NCBI GenBank assembly: GCA_045565285.1
Contig: JBJLFR010000012.1
Span: 1-37,307 of the forward strand
Origin: CACIIZ01 sp045565285
GTDB lineage: Bacteria > Pseudomonadota > Alphaproteobacteria > Rhodobacterales > Rhodobacteraceae
Length of the DNA: 37,307 nt
Direction: 5' to 3'
The position numbers and the translations under genes are program-made. Position 1 is the first letter of the stretch, and the number at the start of each line of letters is the position of its first letter. Shown here piece after piece: positions 17,496 through 25,595 of the stretch. The notes beneath the pieces were generated by a model. That model saw only the letters and a list, made by a program, of their open reading frames with translations. It was not told the origin of the DNA and ran no database searches.

Positions 17496-17603
17496 ACCTC
17501 TAATATAAAATTAAAATTGATTCTTCTTTTGAATGATCAATAAATTTACTATAGTTCAGAAATTAATTTGAGTTAAATAAATTAAATATAATCGGATAAA
17601 AAA
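17496..17603. promoter_or_regulatory. Divergent promoter region between the carnitine-type island and the flavin-oxygenase operon
   Basis: This 108-base gap separates two oppositely transcribed gene blocks, so both presumably start here. A perfect TATAAT lies at 17587-17592 on the plus strand. It is only 11 bases before the ridA ATG, which would give a very short leader if used. On the minus strand a GAGG precedes the aldehyde dehydrogenase start. No clear operator palindrome is visible. Confidence 0.35.
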
Positions 17604-17990
17604 ATGAAGGAAAAAATTTCTCTTGGAGAACCTATCATTATTAATGGTAGAAAACTTTCACTTTCCAGAGCTGTAAGAGCTGGTGATTACATTTTTTGTA
17701 CTGGACAAGTACCAATGAAAGATGGAAAGGTTATGACATCAGGTACTATAGAAGAACAAACAACTGCAGTAATTAAGGATATTGAGAAAACTCTGAGTTT
17801 AGCTGAGTGTACACTAAATGATGTTGTCAAATCAATGGTATGGTTAAGTAATAAAAATGATTTTCCTGGATTTAATGAAGTTTATAGCCAATATTTCAAA
17901 AATAATCCTCCTGCTAGATCAGCAGTTCTTAATGAACTTCTAGTGGATGTGAAAATTGAAATTGAGGTAATTGCTTACAAGCCTCAATGA
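17604..17990 (+). CDS. RidA/YjgF/RutC-family protein
   Basis: A 128-residue RidA-superfamily protein, which forms trimers and hydrolyses reactive enamine/imine or related intermediates. The conserved Arg of PPARSAV (about 105-111) and the Glu of IEIEVIAY (about 118-125) that hold the substrate carboxylate are present, suggesting an active enamine or aminoacrylate deaminase-type site. It is the first gene of a plus-strand operon with an alpha/beta hydrolase, flavin reductase and luciferase-like monooxygenase. That pairing mirrors RutC in the Rut operon, where the homologue acts on an aminoacrylate-type product. Which intermediate is handled here is unknown. Confidence 0.9.
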   Translation: MKEKISLGEPIIINGRKLSLSRAVRAGDYIFCTGQVPMKDGKVMTSGTIEEQTTAVIKDIEKTLSLAECTLNDVVKSMVWLSNKNDFPGFNEVYSQYFKNNPPARSAVLNELLVDVKIEIEVIAYKPQ

Positions 17991-18003
17991 GAGGTAGGAA
18001 TAA

Positions 18004-18819
18004 TTGTCAAAAAAAAAAATTAAATCAAATGGAACTTATTTTGAATTCAGTGGTAATTTAAATAAAAAATTGCTGATTTTTACACACGGATTTGGTCTAA
18101 ATTATCAAATGTGGCAGTGGCTACCAACTGATATCTATAATAAATTTGATATTTTGAAATATGACTTATATGGACATGGGAAAAGTATCGCCCCACCTTA
18201 CCCTCCGTCATTAGAAATGTTTGCTAACCAAATTGAAGATTTAATAAAATATCTTGGGTATAAAAAAGCTATATTAATAGGATTTTCTTTAGGTGGGATG
18301 ATAATACGTAAATTTGCTAATATGTTTGAAAATAGCTTAGAGGGACTTGTAATTTTAAATTCCCCTCACAGAAGAAGTTTAGAACAACAAATCTCCATTG
18401 ATGAACGAGTTAAACAAGCGGAAAAACAAGGTCCTAAATCTACTGTAGATGATGCGATTAAAAGATGGTTTTCAGATAGTTATATTTCAAAAAATCCCCA
18501 AAAGATAAATCTTATTAAAAATTGGATTGTAAATAACAACACCAATCTATATGCAAAAATTTATAAAGTACTAGCTCAAGACATCAATGAAATTATAAAT
18601 CCTGAAAAAAAAATTTTATGCCCAACTTTAGTAGTTACAGGAGACAAAGATTTTGGTAACAATCCAAATATGAGTAAAAGGATTTGCGACGAGTGTTTAA
18701 ATAGTAGATTAGTAATAATGAAAAATCTAAAACATATGGGATTAGTTGAGGACCCAAAACAATTTGGAAAAATACTAGAAAATTTTTTAAACCAATTCTT
18801 AGAGATAAAAAAACAATAA
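18004..18819 (+). CDS. Alpha/beta-fold hydrolase (RutD-like position)
   Basis: A 271-residue alpha/beta hydrolase starting at TTG (18004-18006) behind GAGAGG, 13 bases after ridA. The oxyanion strand is FTHGFG, the nucleophile elbow is GFSLGGM (Ser95), the acid is in TGDKD and the catalytic His in LKHMGLVED, so the triad is complete. The D-Y-GHGKS loop is typical of carboxyl-esterase and C-C or C-N bond hydrolases related to RutD/3-oxoadipate enol-lactonase. In context it would hydrolyse a ring-opened or thioester intermediate; a betainyl-CoA thioesterase role for the neighbouring island is a remote alternative. Only one base separates its stop from the next ATG. Confidence 0.88.
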   Translation: MSKKKIKSNGTYFEFSGNLNKKLLIFTHGFGLNYQMWQWLPTDIYNKFDILKYDLYGHGKSIAPPYPPSLEMFANQIEDLIKYLGYKKAILIGFSLGGMIIRKFANMFENSLEGLVILNSPHRRSLEQQISIDERVKQAEKQGPKSTVDDAIKRWFSDSYISKNPQKINLIKNWIVNNNTNLYAKIYKVLAQDINEIINPEKKILCPTLVVTGDKDFGNNPNMSKRICDECLNSRLVIMKNLKHMGLVEDPKQFGKILENFLNQFLEIKKQ

Positions 18820-18820
18820 T

Positions 18821-20914
18821 ATGAAAAAAGGCATTCTTTCAGGTTTAAAGGTTTTAGATTTAAGTAGAATGCTTTCTGGACCATATTGTACAATGATGCT
18901 AGCGGACCATGGTGCTGAGGTCATTAAAATTGAGAGTCCAACTGGGGATACAAGTAGAAAAACTGGCCCCTTTCAATCTAACGATATAGAAAAAAAATGG
19001 TCAGGTTATTTTGTTAGTCTTAACAGAAATAAAAAAAGTATTGTCATTGACTTAAAATCAGAAAATGGGAAAGAGAAATTTCTTGCACTTGTAGAAAATG
19101 CAGATGTTTTGGTAGAAAATTTTAGGCCAGGTGTAATGGATAAATTAGGTCTAGGCTATAACGTATTAAAAAAACTAAATGGTAAATTAGTTTATGCGGC
19201 GATAAGTGGATTTGGTAATCCACTATTTGGAGAAAGCCCTTACGTTAATTGGCCATCTTACGATGTTGTTGCTCAGGCAATGGGAGGAATTATTGGCATT
19301 ACTGGTCCAAACAAAAATACACCAACTAAAGTTGGACCTGGTGTAGGAGATATATTTTCCGGACTAATGATGTCATTTGGTATCATTTCAGCTTTGCGGG
19401 TAGCCGAAAAAACTTCAAAAGGACAATTTATTGATCTATCAATGTATGACGCTGTCTTAAGTCTTTGTGAAAGAATAATTTATCAACATGATTTCGATGG
19501 AACTATACCAATACCTGAAGGCAATGGACATCCTCTACTTGTTCCATTTGGAATATATAAAAGTAAAGATGGACATATCGCATTAGGAATAGTTGATAAT
19601 TCTTTCTGGAATATTTTAACAAAGATAATTGGGAATAAACAATTATCAAAGAGTCAGAAATATCAAACAATACAATCTAGACAAGAAAATGCAAAATCGC
19701 TTAATTCTATTTTAGAAAATTGGATATCCTCAAAAACTAATAAAGAATTAGAAAGTTTACTTGGTGGATATGTGCCTTTTGGACCTCTCAATACTGCTAA
19801 GGAAATTTTTAAAGATACTCATGTAAAAAAACGTTCAATGATAAAAAAAGTAGAATTACCTGAAAATAAAAATGTGAAACCATGGAAAGTAGCTGGTAAT
19901 CCCTTAAATTTTAGTGAATTTCCACAACCTACATTTAAGTGTGCACCGTCATTGGGTGAAAATAACGAAGAGAATGTGTTTGGTTATAAGTCAGTAGTTA
20001 TAAAAAAATCTGAGAGCTCGAAACTTCGAAAAGCTTTTAGTTCTTTTGCTACTGGGGTGACTGTGGTTACAACTAGACAAAAAAATGGAACGCCAAGGGG
20101 GTTTACTGCAAACTCTTTTACTTCCCTATCACTAGAACCTCCATTGTTACTAGTTTGTATTTCAAAAAATGCTCAAAGTTATACAACTTTTAGAGATAGT
20201 AAATATTTTGCTGTTAATGTTTTAAGTGAAAACCAACGCTCTACTGCAGGTTTATTTTCTTCACAGAGTCCTGATAAATTTAAAATTACTAAATGGAAAA
20301 AGGGATATAAAGATTTACCAATTATAGAATCAGTTTTATCCCATTTTTCATGTGAAAAGAAAAGTTTTCAAGAAGCTGGAGATCATGCCATCATTATAGG
20401 AAATATAAAAGATTTTGGATTAAGGGGTGGTAAACCACTAGGATATTTTGACGGTGATTATTTTTCAGTAGGTTTCGAAGAATCCCTGGTTAATATGGTA
20501 AATAATGATAGGAACACAAATATTGGAGCAATTTTAGAAAATAAAAAAAGAATACTTTTTATTATGGATAGGCATAAAAACCTTACCCTACCTAAATCAA
20601 CAAACAATCAAAAAAATCTAGAAGGTTTAGAAGATTACTTAAAAAGTCTTAACTTAAAGTTCAAACTTGATTTCCTGTATTCAGTTTATGAAGATAAAGA
20701 GGTGAATTCACATATGATATTCTATCATGGAAAATTTTCAGGAAATGGTAATAAAACAACTGTTACTTATGATATCAATAAAATTCCATATGAGAAAATT
20801 GTTAATAGTGCTGAAAGAACTATGATGACAAGATACTGTCATGAATACCACCATGGGCAATTTGGTATTTATCAAGGAAATGAAACACGAGGAAAGGTAA
20901 AGAAAGTTTATTAA
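18821..20914 (+). CDS. Fusion: CaiB/BaiF CoA-transferase + flavin reductase + C-terminal Nudix-like domain
   Basis: A 697-residue three-part protein. Residues about 1-385 are a complete type III CoA-transferase (LSRMLSGPYCTMMLADHGAEV, SLNRNKKSIVIDLK, and the catalytic Asp context WPSYDVVAQAMGG). Residues about 398-560 are a complete FMN-binding flavin reductase of the NtaB/HpaC/RutF type (FSSFATGVTVVTT, GFTANSFTSLSLEPPLLLV, GDHAIIIGNI, PLGYFDGDYFSV). Residues about 565-697 contain GAILENKKRILFIMD and LYSVYEDKE followed by MIFYHGKF, resembling the strands of a Nudix fold without the Nudix box. A CoA-transferase joined to a flavin reductase is not an arrangement I know. The reductase probably supplies reduced flavin to the monooxygenase two genes downstream. 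The join is seamless, in frame and without a plausible internal start, so it does not look like an assembly artefact. Confidence 0.85.
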   Translation: MKKGILSGLKVLDLSRMLSGPYCTMMLADHGAEVIKIESPTGDTSRKTGPFQSNDIEKKWSGYFVSLNRNKKSIVIDLKSENGKEKFLALVENADVLVENFRPGVMDKLGLGYNVLKKLNGKLVYAAISGFGNPLFGESPYVNWPSYDVVAQAMGGIIGITGPNKNTPTKVGPGVGDIFSGLMMSFGIISALRVAEKTSKGQFIDLSMYDAVLSLCERIIYQHDFDGTIPIPEGNGHPLLVPFGIYKSKDGHIALGIVDNSFWNILTKIIGNKQLSKSQKYQTIQSRQENAKSLNSILENWISSKTNKELESLLGGYVPFGPLNTAKEIFKDTHVKKRSMIKKVELPENKNVKPWKVAGNPLNFSEFPQPTFKCAPSLGENNEENVFGYKSVVIKKSESSKLRKAFSSFATGVTVVTTRQKNGTPRGFTANSFTSLSLEPPLLLVCISKNAQSYTTFRDSKYFAVNVLSENQRSTAGLFSSQSPDKFKITKWKKGYKDLPIIESVLSHFSCEKKSFQEAGDHAIIIGNIKDFGLRGGKPLGYFDGDYFSVGFEESLVNMVNNDRNTNIGAILENKKRILFIMDRHKNLTLPKSTNNQKNLEGLEDYLKSLNLKFKLDFLYSVYEDKEVNSHMIFYHGKFSGNGNKTTVTYDINKIPYEKIVNSAERTMMTRYCHEYHHGQFGIYQGNETRGKVKKVY

Positions 20915-20937
20915 TTTTATAACAAGTGGAATAAAAA

Positions 20938-21537
20938 ATGATTATAGATATTAGGAAAATAGTAACTTATGAAGAAATTATAAATGTTGAAGGGGGGAAA
21001 AAAACACCTAATGAACTTAAACTAGTTGGAGTCGCTGCTGTTGTAACTAATCCTTGGTTTGGTAATTTTACTCAAGATTTGATGCCTGAGATTAATAGAA
21101 TTTCACCAGTAATTGGGAAATTACTTACAGAAAAATTGATTTCTATCATTGGATCTGGAGAAAAAATTGAAGCATATGGTAAAGCTGCTATCGCAGGAAT
21201 TGACTCTGAAATTGAACATGCATCAGCTTTAATTCATACATTAAAATTTGGAAACTATTTAAGAGAAGCAGCTAAAGCTAAATCATATCTGGGTTTCACA
21301 AACATAAGAGGACCAGCAAATACACCTATTTATATACCATTAATGGATAAAAATGATACAGGAAGACGGTCACATTATTTAACAGTTCAATTTTCAATTA
21401 ATGACGCACCTGCTAGTAATGAACTAATTGCAGCTCTAGGTGCTGCTACAAGTGGTAGACCTCACCATCGAATTGGGGACCGTTACTCAGATTTAAATTC
21501 TTTAGGTAGAACTGAAGATAATCCGGCAGGTGTATAG
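20938..21537 (+). CDS. AA_synth (DUF1185) family protein
   Basis: A 199-residue member of the family named amino acid synthesis (Pfam PF06684, formerly DUF1185). Its known structures have a chorismate-mutase-like fold distantly similar to RidA proteins, and its biochemistry is undefined. Recognisable family blocks are RKIVTYEEI near the N-terminus, AAVVTNPWFG, GKAAIAGIDSEIEHASALIH, GRRSHYLTVQF and the C-terminal GRPHHRIGDRYSDL, with several conserved His and Arg. It lies 23 bases after the fusion gene and 76 before the monooxygenase. Co-occurrence with a flavin reductase, luciferase-like oxygenase and hydrolase suggests a catabolic enzyme step such as a tautomerase or ring hydrolase, which is inference. 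Confidence 0.85.
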   Translation: MIIDIRKIVTYEEIINVEGGKKTPNELKLVGVAAVVTNPWFGNFTQDLMPEINRISPVIGKLLTEKLISIIGSGEKIEAYGKAAIAGIDSEIEHASALIHTLKFGNYLREAAKAKSYLGFTNIRGPANTPIYIPLMDKNDTGRRSHYLTVQFSINDAPASNELIAALGAATSGRPHHRIGDRYSDLNSLGRTEDNPAGV

Positions 21538-21613
21538 TTAAGAAATTAATTGCACTATTAATTTAATCTTATACCATTATATAAGAGTTTCGATTTATTG
21601 GGGGTAATATTTA

Positions 21614-22651
21614 ATGAAATTCCAACTAGCCGTAAATTTAGAACGAATGGATAATACCATTAATATGGAAGATGTGAAAAACCATACCCTTGAAATGGTT
21701 AAAATGGCTGATCAAGGAGGATTTAATATTGTATGGGCGGCTGAACATCACGCTATCGAGATGACTATAGCCCCAAATCCTTTTCAAATATTAACTTGGT
21801 GGGCAAATAATACAGAAAAAATAAGGCTTGGAACCGCAGTTGTAAATGCAGCATATTGGCACCCAATAAATCTTGCTGGAGAAGCAGCTTTTACAGATTT
21901 GATTAGTGGTGGTCGTTTAGAGTTTGGTATTGGTTCAGGCGCTTATCAAAGAGAATTTGATAGAATGAAACCAAATCTCAAGCAACAAGATGGCTGGCGA
22001 TATATGCAAGAAATGCTTCCAGTTTTAAAAAAGTTATGGTTAGGAGATGTAGAACATAAAGGAGAATTCTGGGAATTTCCTTCTTCTACTTCCTGTCCAA
22101 AACCTCTTCAAAAACCTCATCCACCAGTTTGGGTAGCAGCAAGATCGCCAATTACTTTTGATTATGCCGTAAAAAATAAATGCAATGTAATGTCATGGCC
22201 CCTCACTAGACCATTTTCAGAAGCAGAACTCTATAAAAAACAATTAGATGACGCAATTTCTCATCATAAATCCAGTTTTAAACCTATATTTGCAATGATG
22301 CGACATGCAGCAGTATATACTAATGATGCAGATAAAGAGAAAGCTTTAAATGCCATTAGAACTGTACTTGGACAATTCGAAAATTTATTTAAAAATCTTG
22401 GTGATGTTGAAAACGGATTTACAAAACAAATTCCATTGAATGAGTTAGAAGGTAGGGATCAATACGATCCTGAAATGCTTTCTAAAAACCTATTATTTGG
22501 TACCCCAGAAGAAATAATAGAAAAGCTTAAATTATATCAAAATTTAGGTGTCGATGAATTTATCTATTATGCTAGTATGGGCTTAGGGCACGAAGAACAA
22601 AAAAAATCATTAAATTTATTTATTAAAGAGGTAATGCCAGAGTTTTCCTAG
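21614..22651 (+). CDS. Luciferase-like (LLM class) flavin-dependent monooxygenase
   Basis: A 345-residue TIM-barrel monooxygenase of the bacterial luciferase family. Typical blocks are WAAEHHAIEMTIAPNP (His-rich barrel strand), IRLGTAVVNAAYWHPI, DLISGGRLEFGIGSGAYQRE, PLQKPHPPVWVAARSP and the late LLFGTPEEIIEKLKLYQNLG. These enzymes use FMNH2 from a separate reductase to oxygenate and often cleave small molecules. The fused flavin reductase two genes upstream is the obvious partner. It has a strong GGGGGT ribosome site and is the last gene of the operon, four bases from a convergent reductase. It is not close to RutA in sequence, so the substrate is unlikely to be a pyrimidine. Confidence 0.92.
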   Translation: MKFQLAVNLERMDNTINMEDVKNHTLEMVKMADQGGFNIVWAAEHHAIEMTIAPNPFQILTWWANNTEKIRLGTAVVNAAYWHPINLAGEAAFTDLISGGRLEFGIGSGAYQREFDRMKPNLKQQDGWRYMQEMLPVLKKLWLGDVEHKGEFWEFPSSTSCPKPLQKPHPPVWVAARSPITFDYAVKNKCNVMSWPLTRPFSEAELYKKQLDDAISHHKSSFKPIFAMMRHAAVYTNDADKEKALNAIRTVLGQFENLFKNLGDVENGFTKQIPLNELEGRDQYDPEMLSKNLLFGTPEEIIEKLKLYQNLGVDEFIYYASMGLGHEEQKKSLNLFIKEVMPEFS

Positions 22652-22655
22652 AGAG

Positions 22656-23678
22656 TTAACTACTTACTTTGACTAACATTTTACCAAAATTACGTCCATT
22701 TAATAAATCTAGAAAAGCTAAAGGTGCATTTTCTAAACCTAATCTTATATCTTCTTTGTAAATGATTTCTTGTTTTTGTATCAAAGGAGATACTTCCTCA
22801 ATAAATTCTGGATAAGTTGCCTTATGATCAAAAATAATAAACCCATTTACTTTCAATCTTTTGACTAAAATAGATCGCCAAACTTTAGGTAGAGGCATAG
22901 CTTCATCAATACCCCTTCCAGAATACCAAGAAATCATACCACAAACAGCAATTCGACCAAAATCATTCATGTTAGGAATGACAGCCTCTAAAGTTTGACC
23001 CGCTACATTTTCAAAATATATGTCTACTCCATTAGGACAAAAAGATTTTATTAAATTCCTAAATTCAGTGGAATCTTTAACTTTATTATGGTTAATGCAG
23101 CTATCAAATCCTAACTCATTTTTGACATAAGAACATTTCTCATCATTGCCTGCAATACCCAGAACTTTTAGTCCTTTTTTCTTTGCGAGCTGCCCTACCA
23201 AACTACCAACAGCACCAGCTGCAGCAGATATAATTATGGTTTCTTCTTTTTGTGCGTTGGCTATTTTATTTAAACCAGTCCATGCAGTATGGCCTGGCAT
23301 CCCCAAAACACCTAATGCAGTCTGTTCTGGAATATTTGTTCTTTTTAATTTTCTTAAACCAAAACCGTTGGAAATAGCGTGTGTAACCCAACCAAATTTA
23401 CCTACAACTAATTCACCAACTACAAAATTTTCATTTTTGGTATCTATTATTTCTGCAACACATTCGCCCTCCATGGGCTCCCCAATTTGAACAGGTGGCG
23501 CATAAGATTGAACATTATCCATTCTTCCTCGCATATAAGGATCTAATGAAAGCCATAAAACTTTTACAAAAATTTCTCCTATTTGTAATTTAGGACAATT
23601 AAAACTTTCAAAGTTGAAATTCTCAAGCGTAGGTTCTCCATTAGGTCTTTTTGCTAGGATTACTCTTTTAATTTGCAT
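22656..23678 (-). CDS. Medium-chain NADP-dependent oxidoreductase (CurA/prostaglandin reductase-like)
   Basis: A 340-residue zinc-independent medium-chain reductase related to YncB/CurA and leukotriene B4 dehydrogenases. It reduces the C=C bond of alpha,beta-unsaturated ketones or aldehydes with NADPH. Blocks are LWLSLDPYMRGRM near the N-terminus, LGVLGMPGHTAWTGL, the nucleotide motif AAAGAVGSLVGQLAKKKG, FENVAGQTLEAVI and GRIAVCGMISWY. I place the start at the ATG 23676-23678, preceded by AGGA at good spacing and giving a normal N-terminus (MQIKRVILAKRPNGEP). A longer frame opens at 23738 but overlaps the SDR gene and adds 20 atypical residues. It follows the SDR by 16 bases, so the two are probably co-transcribed. 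Confidence 0.9.
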   Translation of the reverse strand: MQIKRVILAKRPNGEPTLENFNFESFNCPKLQIGEIFVKVLWLSLDPYMRGRMDNVQSYAPPVQIGEPMEGECVAEIIDTKNENFVVGELVVGKFGWVTHAISNGFGLRKLKRTNIPEQTALGVLGMPGHTAWTGLNKIANAQKEETIIISAAAGAVGSLVGQLAKKKGLKVLGIAGNDEKCSYVKNELGFDSCINHNKVKDSTEFRNLIKSFCPNGVDIYFENVAGQTLEAVIPNMNDFGRIAVCGMISWYSGRGIDEAMPLPKVWRSILVKRLKVNGFIIFDHKATYPEFIEEVSPLIQKQEIIYKEDIRLGLENAPLAFLDLLNGRNFGKMLVKVSS

Positions 23679-23694
23679 CGTTACTTCCTGATAG

Positions 23695-24462
23695 TTAGTT
23701 AAAAAGTTTATTTGAAATAATTTTTTTAAAGATCTCATCTCTTATATCCATAAAATCTCCTTCAAGGTGATCAAATTCACCATTGGCAATAGATAATATA
23801 CATTTTGCTGGCTCAATAGGATCAATCATATTATTTGCAGGTAAAAAAGAAATTTCATTAATTCCAGATGTTCTAATCTCTTGCTGCATTTTTGTTTTTA
23901 CTAGGCCAGGAGAGAAACCAAAACACTTAATCCCACTTTCTTTACCTTCTAAATTTATCTGTTTTGTAAGCATATGAAATGCAGCTTTACTCGCACAATA
24001 ACTTGACCAGCCTTTTCTTGGATTTATTGATGCACCAGACAGTATATTAATTATTTTTCCTTTAGAATTTGATAGTGGTGTCCATAACTTAGAAATAAGT
24101 GCTATTTGCGCGGTTAAATTAATATTAATTGATTTTTCTAATTCAACTAAATCCAAGTTTCCTAACATCGCCATTGGTGAAATAGTTGCTGCATTATTAA
24201 TCATAACATCTATTCTACCCCATATTTCAATAATAGATTTTGCTAAATTTGGAATAGTTGATATATCAGATATATCCCCAGATATCTCATTTGCTACTCC
24301 TCCGATTTGATTTATTTCCTGTATAAGATCGCAGCAATTACCTTTTTTTCTACAGTGGAGTAAAAGTCGAGCACCACTTTTTGCCATAAGTAAAGCAGTG
24401 GATCGTCCAATACCTGATCTGGATCCTGAGATAAAGACTATTTTTTCTTTTAGTATATTCAT
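23695..24462 (-). CDS. Short-chain dehydrogenase/reductase
   Basis: A 255-residue classical SDR with cofactor motif GSRSGIGRS (13-21), NNAA after the fourth strand, and catalytic residues Ser in ILSGAS, Tyr and Lys in YCASK, then SPGLVKTKM. It reduces or oxidises a carbonyl/alcohol with NAD(P)H. The Arg-rich region after strand two (HCRKKG) suggests NADP. It leads a two-gene minus-strand unit with the CurA-like reductase and diverges from mnmH across 80 bases. Substrate unknown. Confidence 0.9.
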   Translation of the reverse strand: MNILKEKIVFISGSRSGIGRSTALLMAKSGARLLLHCRKKGNCCDLIQEINQIGGVANEISGDISDISTIPNLAKSIIEIWGRIDVMINNAATISPMAMLGNLDLVELEKSININLTAQIALISKLWTPLSNSKGKIINILSGASINPRKGWSSYCASKAAFHMLTKQINLEGKESGIKCFGFSPGLVKTKMQQEIRTSGINEISFLPANNMIDPIEPAKCILSIANGEFDHLEGDFMDIRDEIFKKIISNKLFN

Positions 24463-24542
24463 ATTTTCAGTTTTAATTTTTATATATCATAGTGTAAATC
24501 ATTATTAATTGCACTGATTCAGTATTCATTTTATGTGAGAAA

Positions 24543-25595
24543 ATGGAATTAAAAAGTTGTAAATTTGATGACATAGATAAAGTATATTTTGATACTATTA
24601 TCGATGTCCGGTCGCCCACAGAATATTATGAAGATCATATTCCTAATTCAATAAATCTCCCTGTATTATCTGATTTTGAAAGAGAAGTTGTCGGCAAGAT
24701 GTATAATCAACAGAGCCAATTTGAGGCAAAAAAAATTGGGGCAAAATATATTTCAGAGAACATATCTAAACACTTAGACGGACTACTTTCGGATAAAAAA
24801 AATACTTGGAAAGCACTAATTTATTGTTGGAGAGGTGGTCAAAGATCTAAGTCACTTGGGATAGTTCTGCATGAGATTGGATGGGATATAAGTATTCTAG
24901 ATGGTGGATATAAGTACTACAGAAAAAATGTTGTGCATGCTTTATATGAAAAAAAATTACTTTTTAACATATTTATTATTTCTGGTTATACAGGTACAGG
25001 AAAAACATTAATGCTTAATGAGTTAAGTAAATTAGGTGCCCAAGTTATTGATTTAGAAAAGTTGGCAAATCATAAAGGGTCAATTTTTGGATCACAACCA
25101 AATGGACAACCTTCCCAAAAAAACTTTGAAAGCGAAATTTATCAGTTAATGAAAAAATTTGATCCTAAACACCCAATTTTTATTGAATCTGAATCTAGTA
25201 AAATCGGTTATTTGAAAATCCCACCTTCTTTATGGAAAGAAATGAAATCTTCTCCTCGTTTTGAACTTTCATCTGATAATGATTTACGAGCTAAGTTTTT
25301 ATCTAGTGAATATCCCGAATTATATAAAGATACTGATAACCTATTAAGAAAAATTGATTTATTAAAAGAGTTTCATAAAGCTGAAATTATTAATAATTGG
25401 AAAAATTTAATAGAAAAAAAAGATTTTTTTACACTTTCAAAAGAATTAATAGAAATCCATTATGATCCTAAATATAAAAATTCAGAAAATTATAAGGAAA
25501 CTTCCAAAATTAAAGAAATATACATAAATCCCAATATCAAAAATAATGTCAATAAAATAGCAAACGTAATTTTTAATAAGGCTAAAAAGATATGA
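24543..25595 (+). CDS. mnmH: tRNA 2-selenouridine synthase
   Basis: A 350-residue protein (also called SelU/YbbB) that replaces sulfur with selenium at the wobble 2-thiouridine of certain tRNAs using selenophosphate, via a geranylated intermediate. The N-terminal rhodanese domain (about 12-130, IIDVRSPTEYYEDHIPNS) carries the active Cys95 in YCWRGGQRS. The C-terminal part has a P-loop GYTGTGKT (148-155) and the IFIESESSKIG block. Length is normal. It converges with the selD fusion gene, and the two coding regions overlap by 14 bases at their 3' ends, a pairing that matches function because SelD makes the selenium donor. Confidence 0.95.
   Translation: MELKSCKFDDIDKVYFDTIIDVRSPTEYYEDHIPNSINLPVLSDFEREVVGKMYNQQSQFEAKKIGAKYISENISKHLDGLLSDKKNTWKALIYCWRGGQRSKSLGIVLHEIGWDISILDGGYKYYRKNVVHALYEKKLLFNIFIISGYTGTGKTLMLNELSKLGAQVIDLEKLANHKGSIFGSQPNGQPSQKNFESEIYQLMKKFDPKHPIFIESESSKIGYLKIPPSLWKEMKSSPRFELSSDNDLRAKFLSSEYPELYKDTDNLLRKIDLLKEFHKAEIINNWKNLIEKKDFFTLSKELIEIHYDPKYKNSENYKETSKIKEIYINPNIKNNVNKIANVIFNKAKKI

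Noticed and set aside
17604..22651. Calling the plus-strand operon a true rut (uracil) operon
   Set aside because: RutB amidohydrolase and RutE are absent and the monooxygenase blocks (EHHAIEMTIAPNP) are not those of RutA; only enzyme classes are shared.
23679..23738. Upstream start (23738) for the CurA-like reductase
   Set aside because: It overlaps the SDR gene and adds 20 residues unlike the family; the ATG at 23678 has a ribosome site and gives the normal N-terminus.
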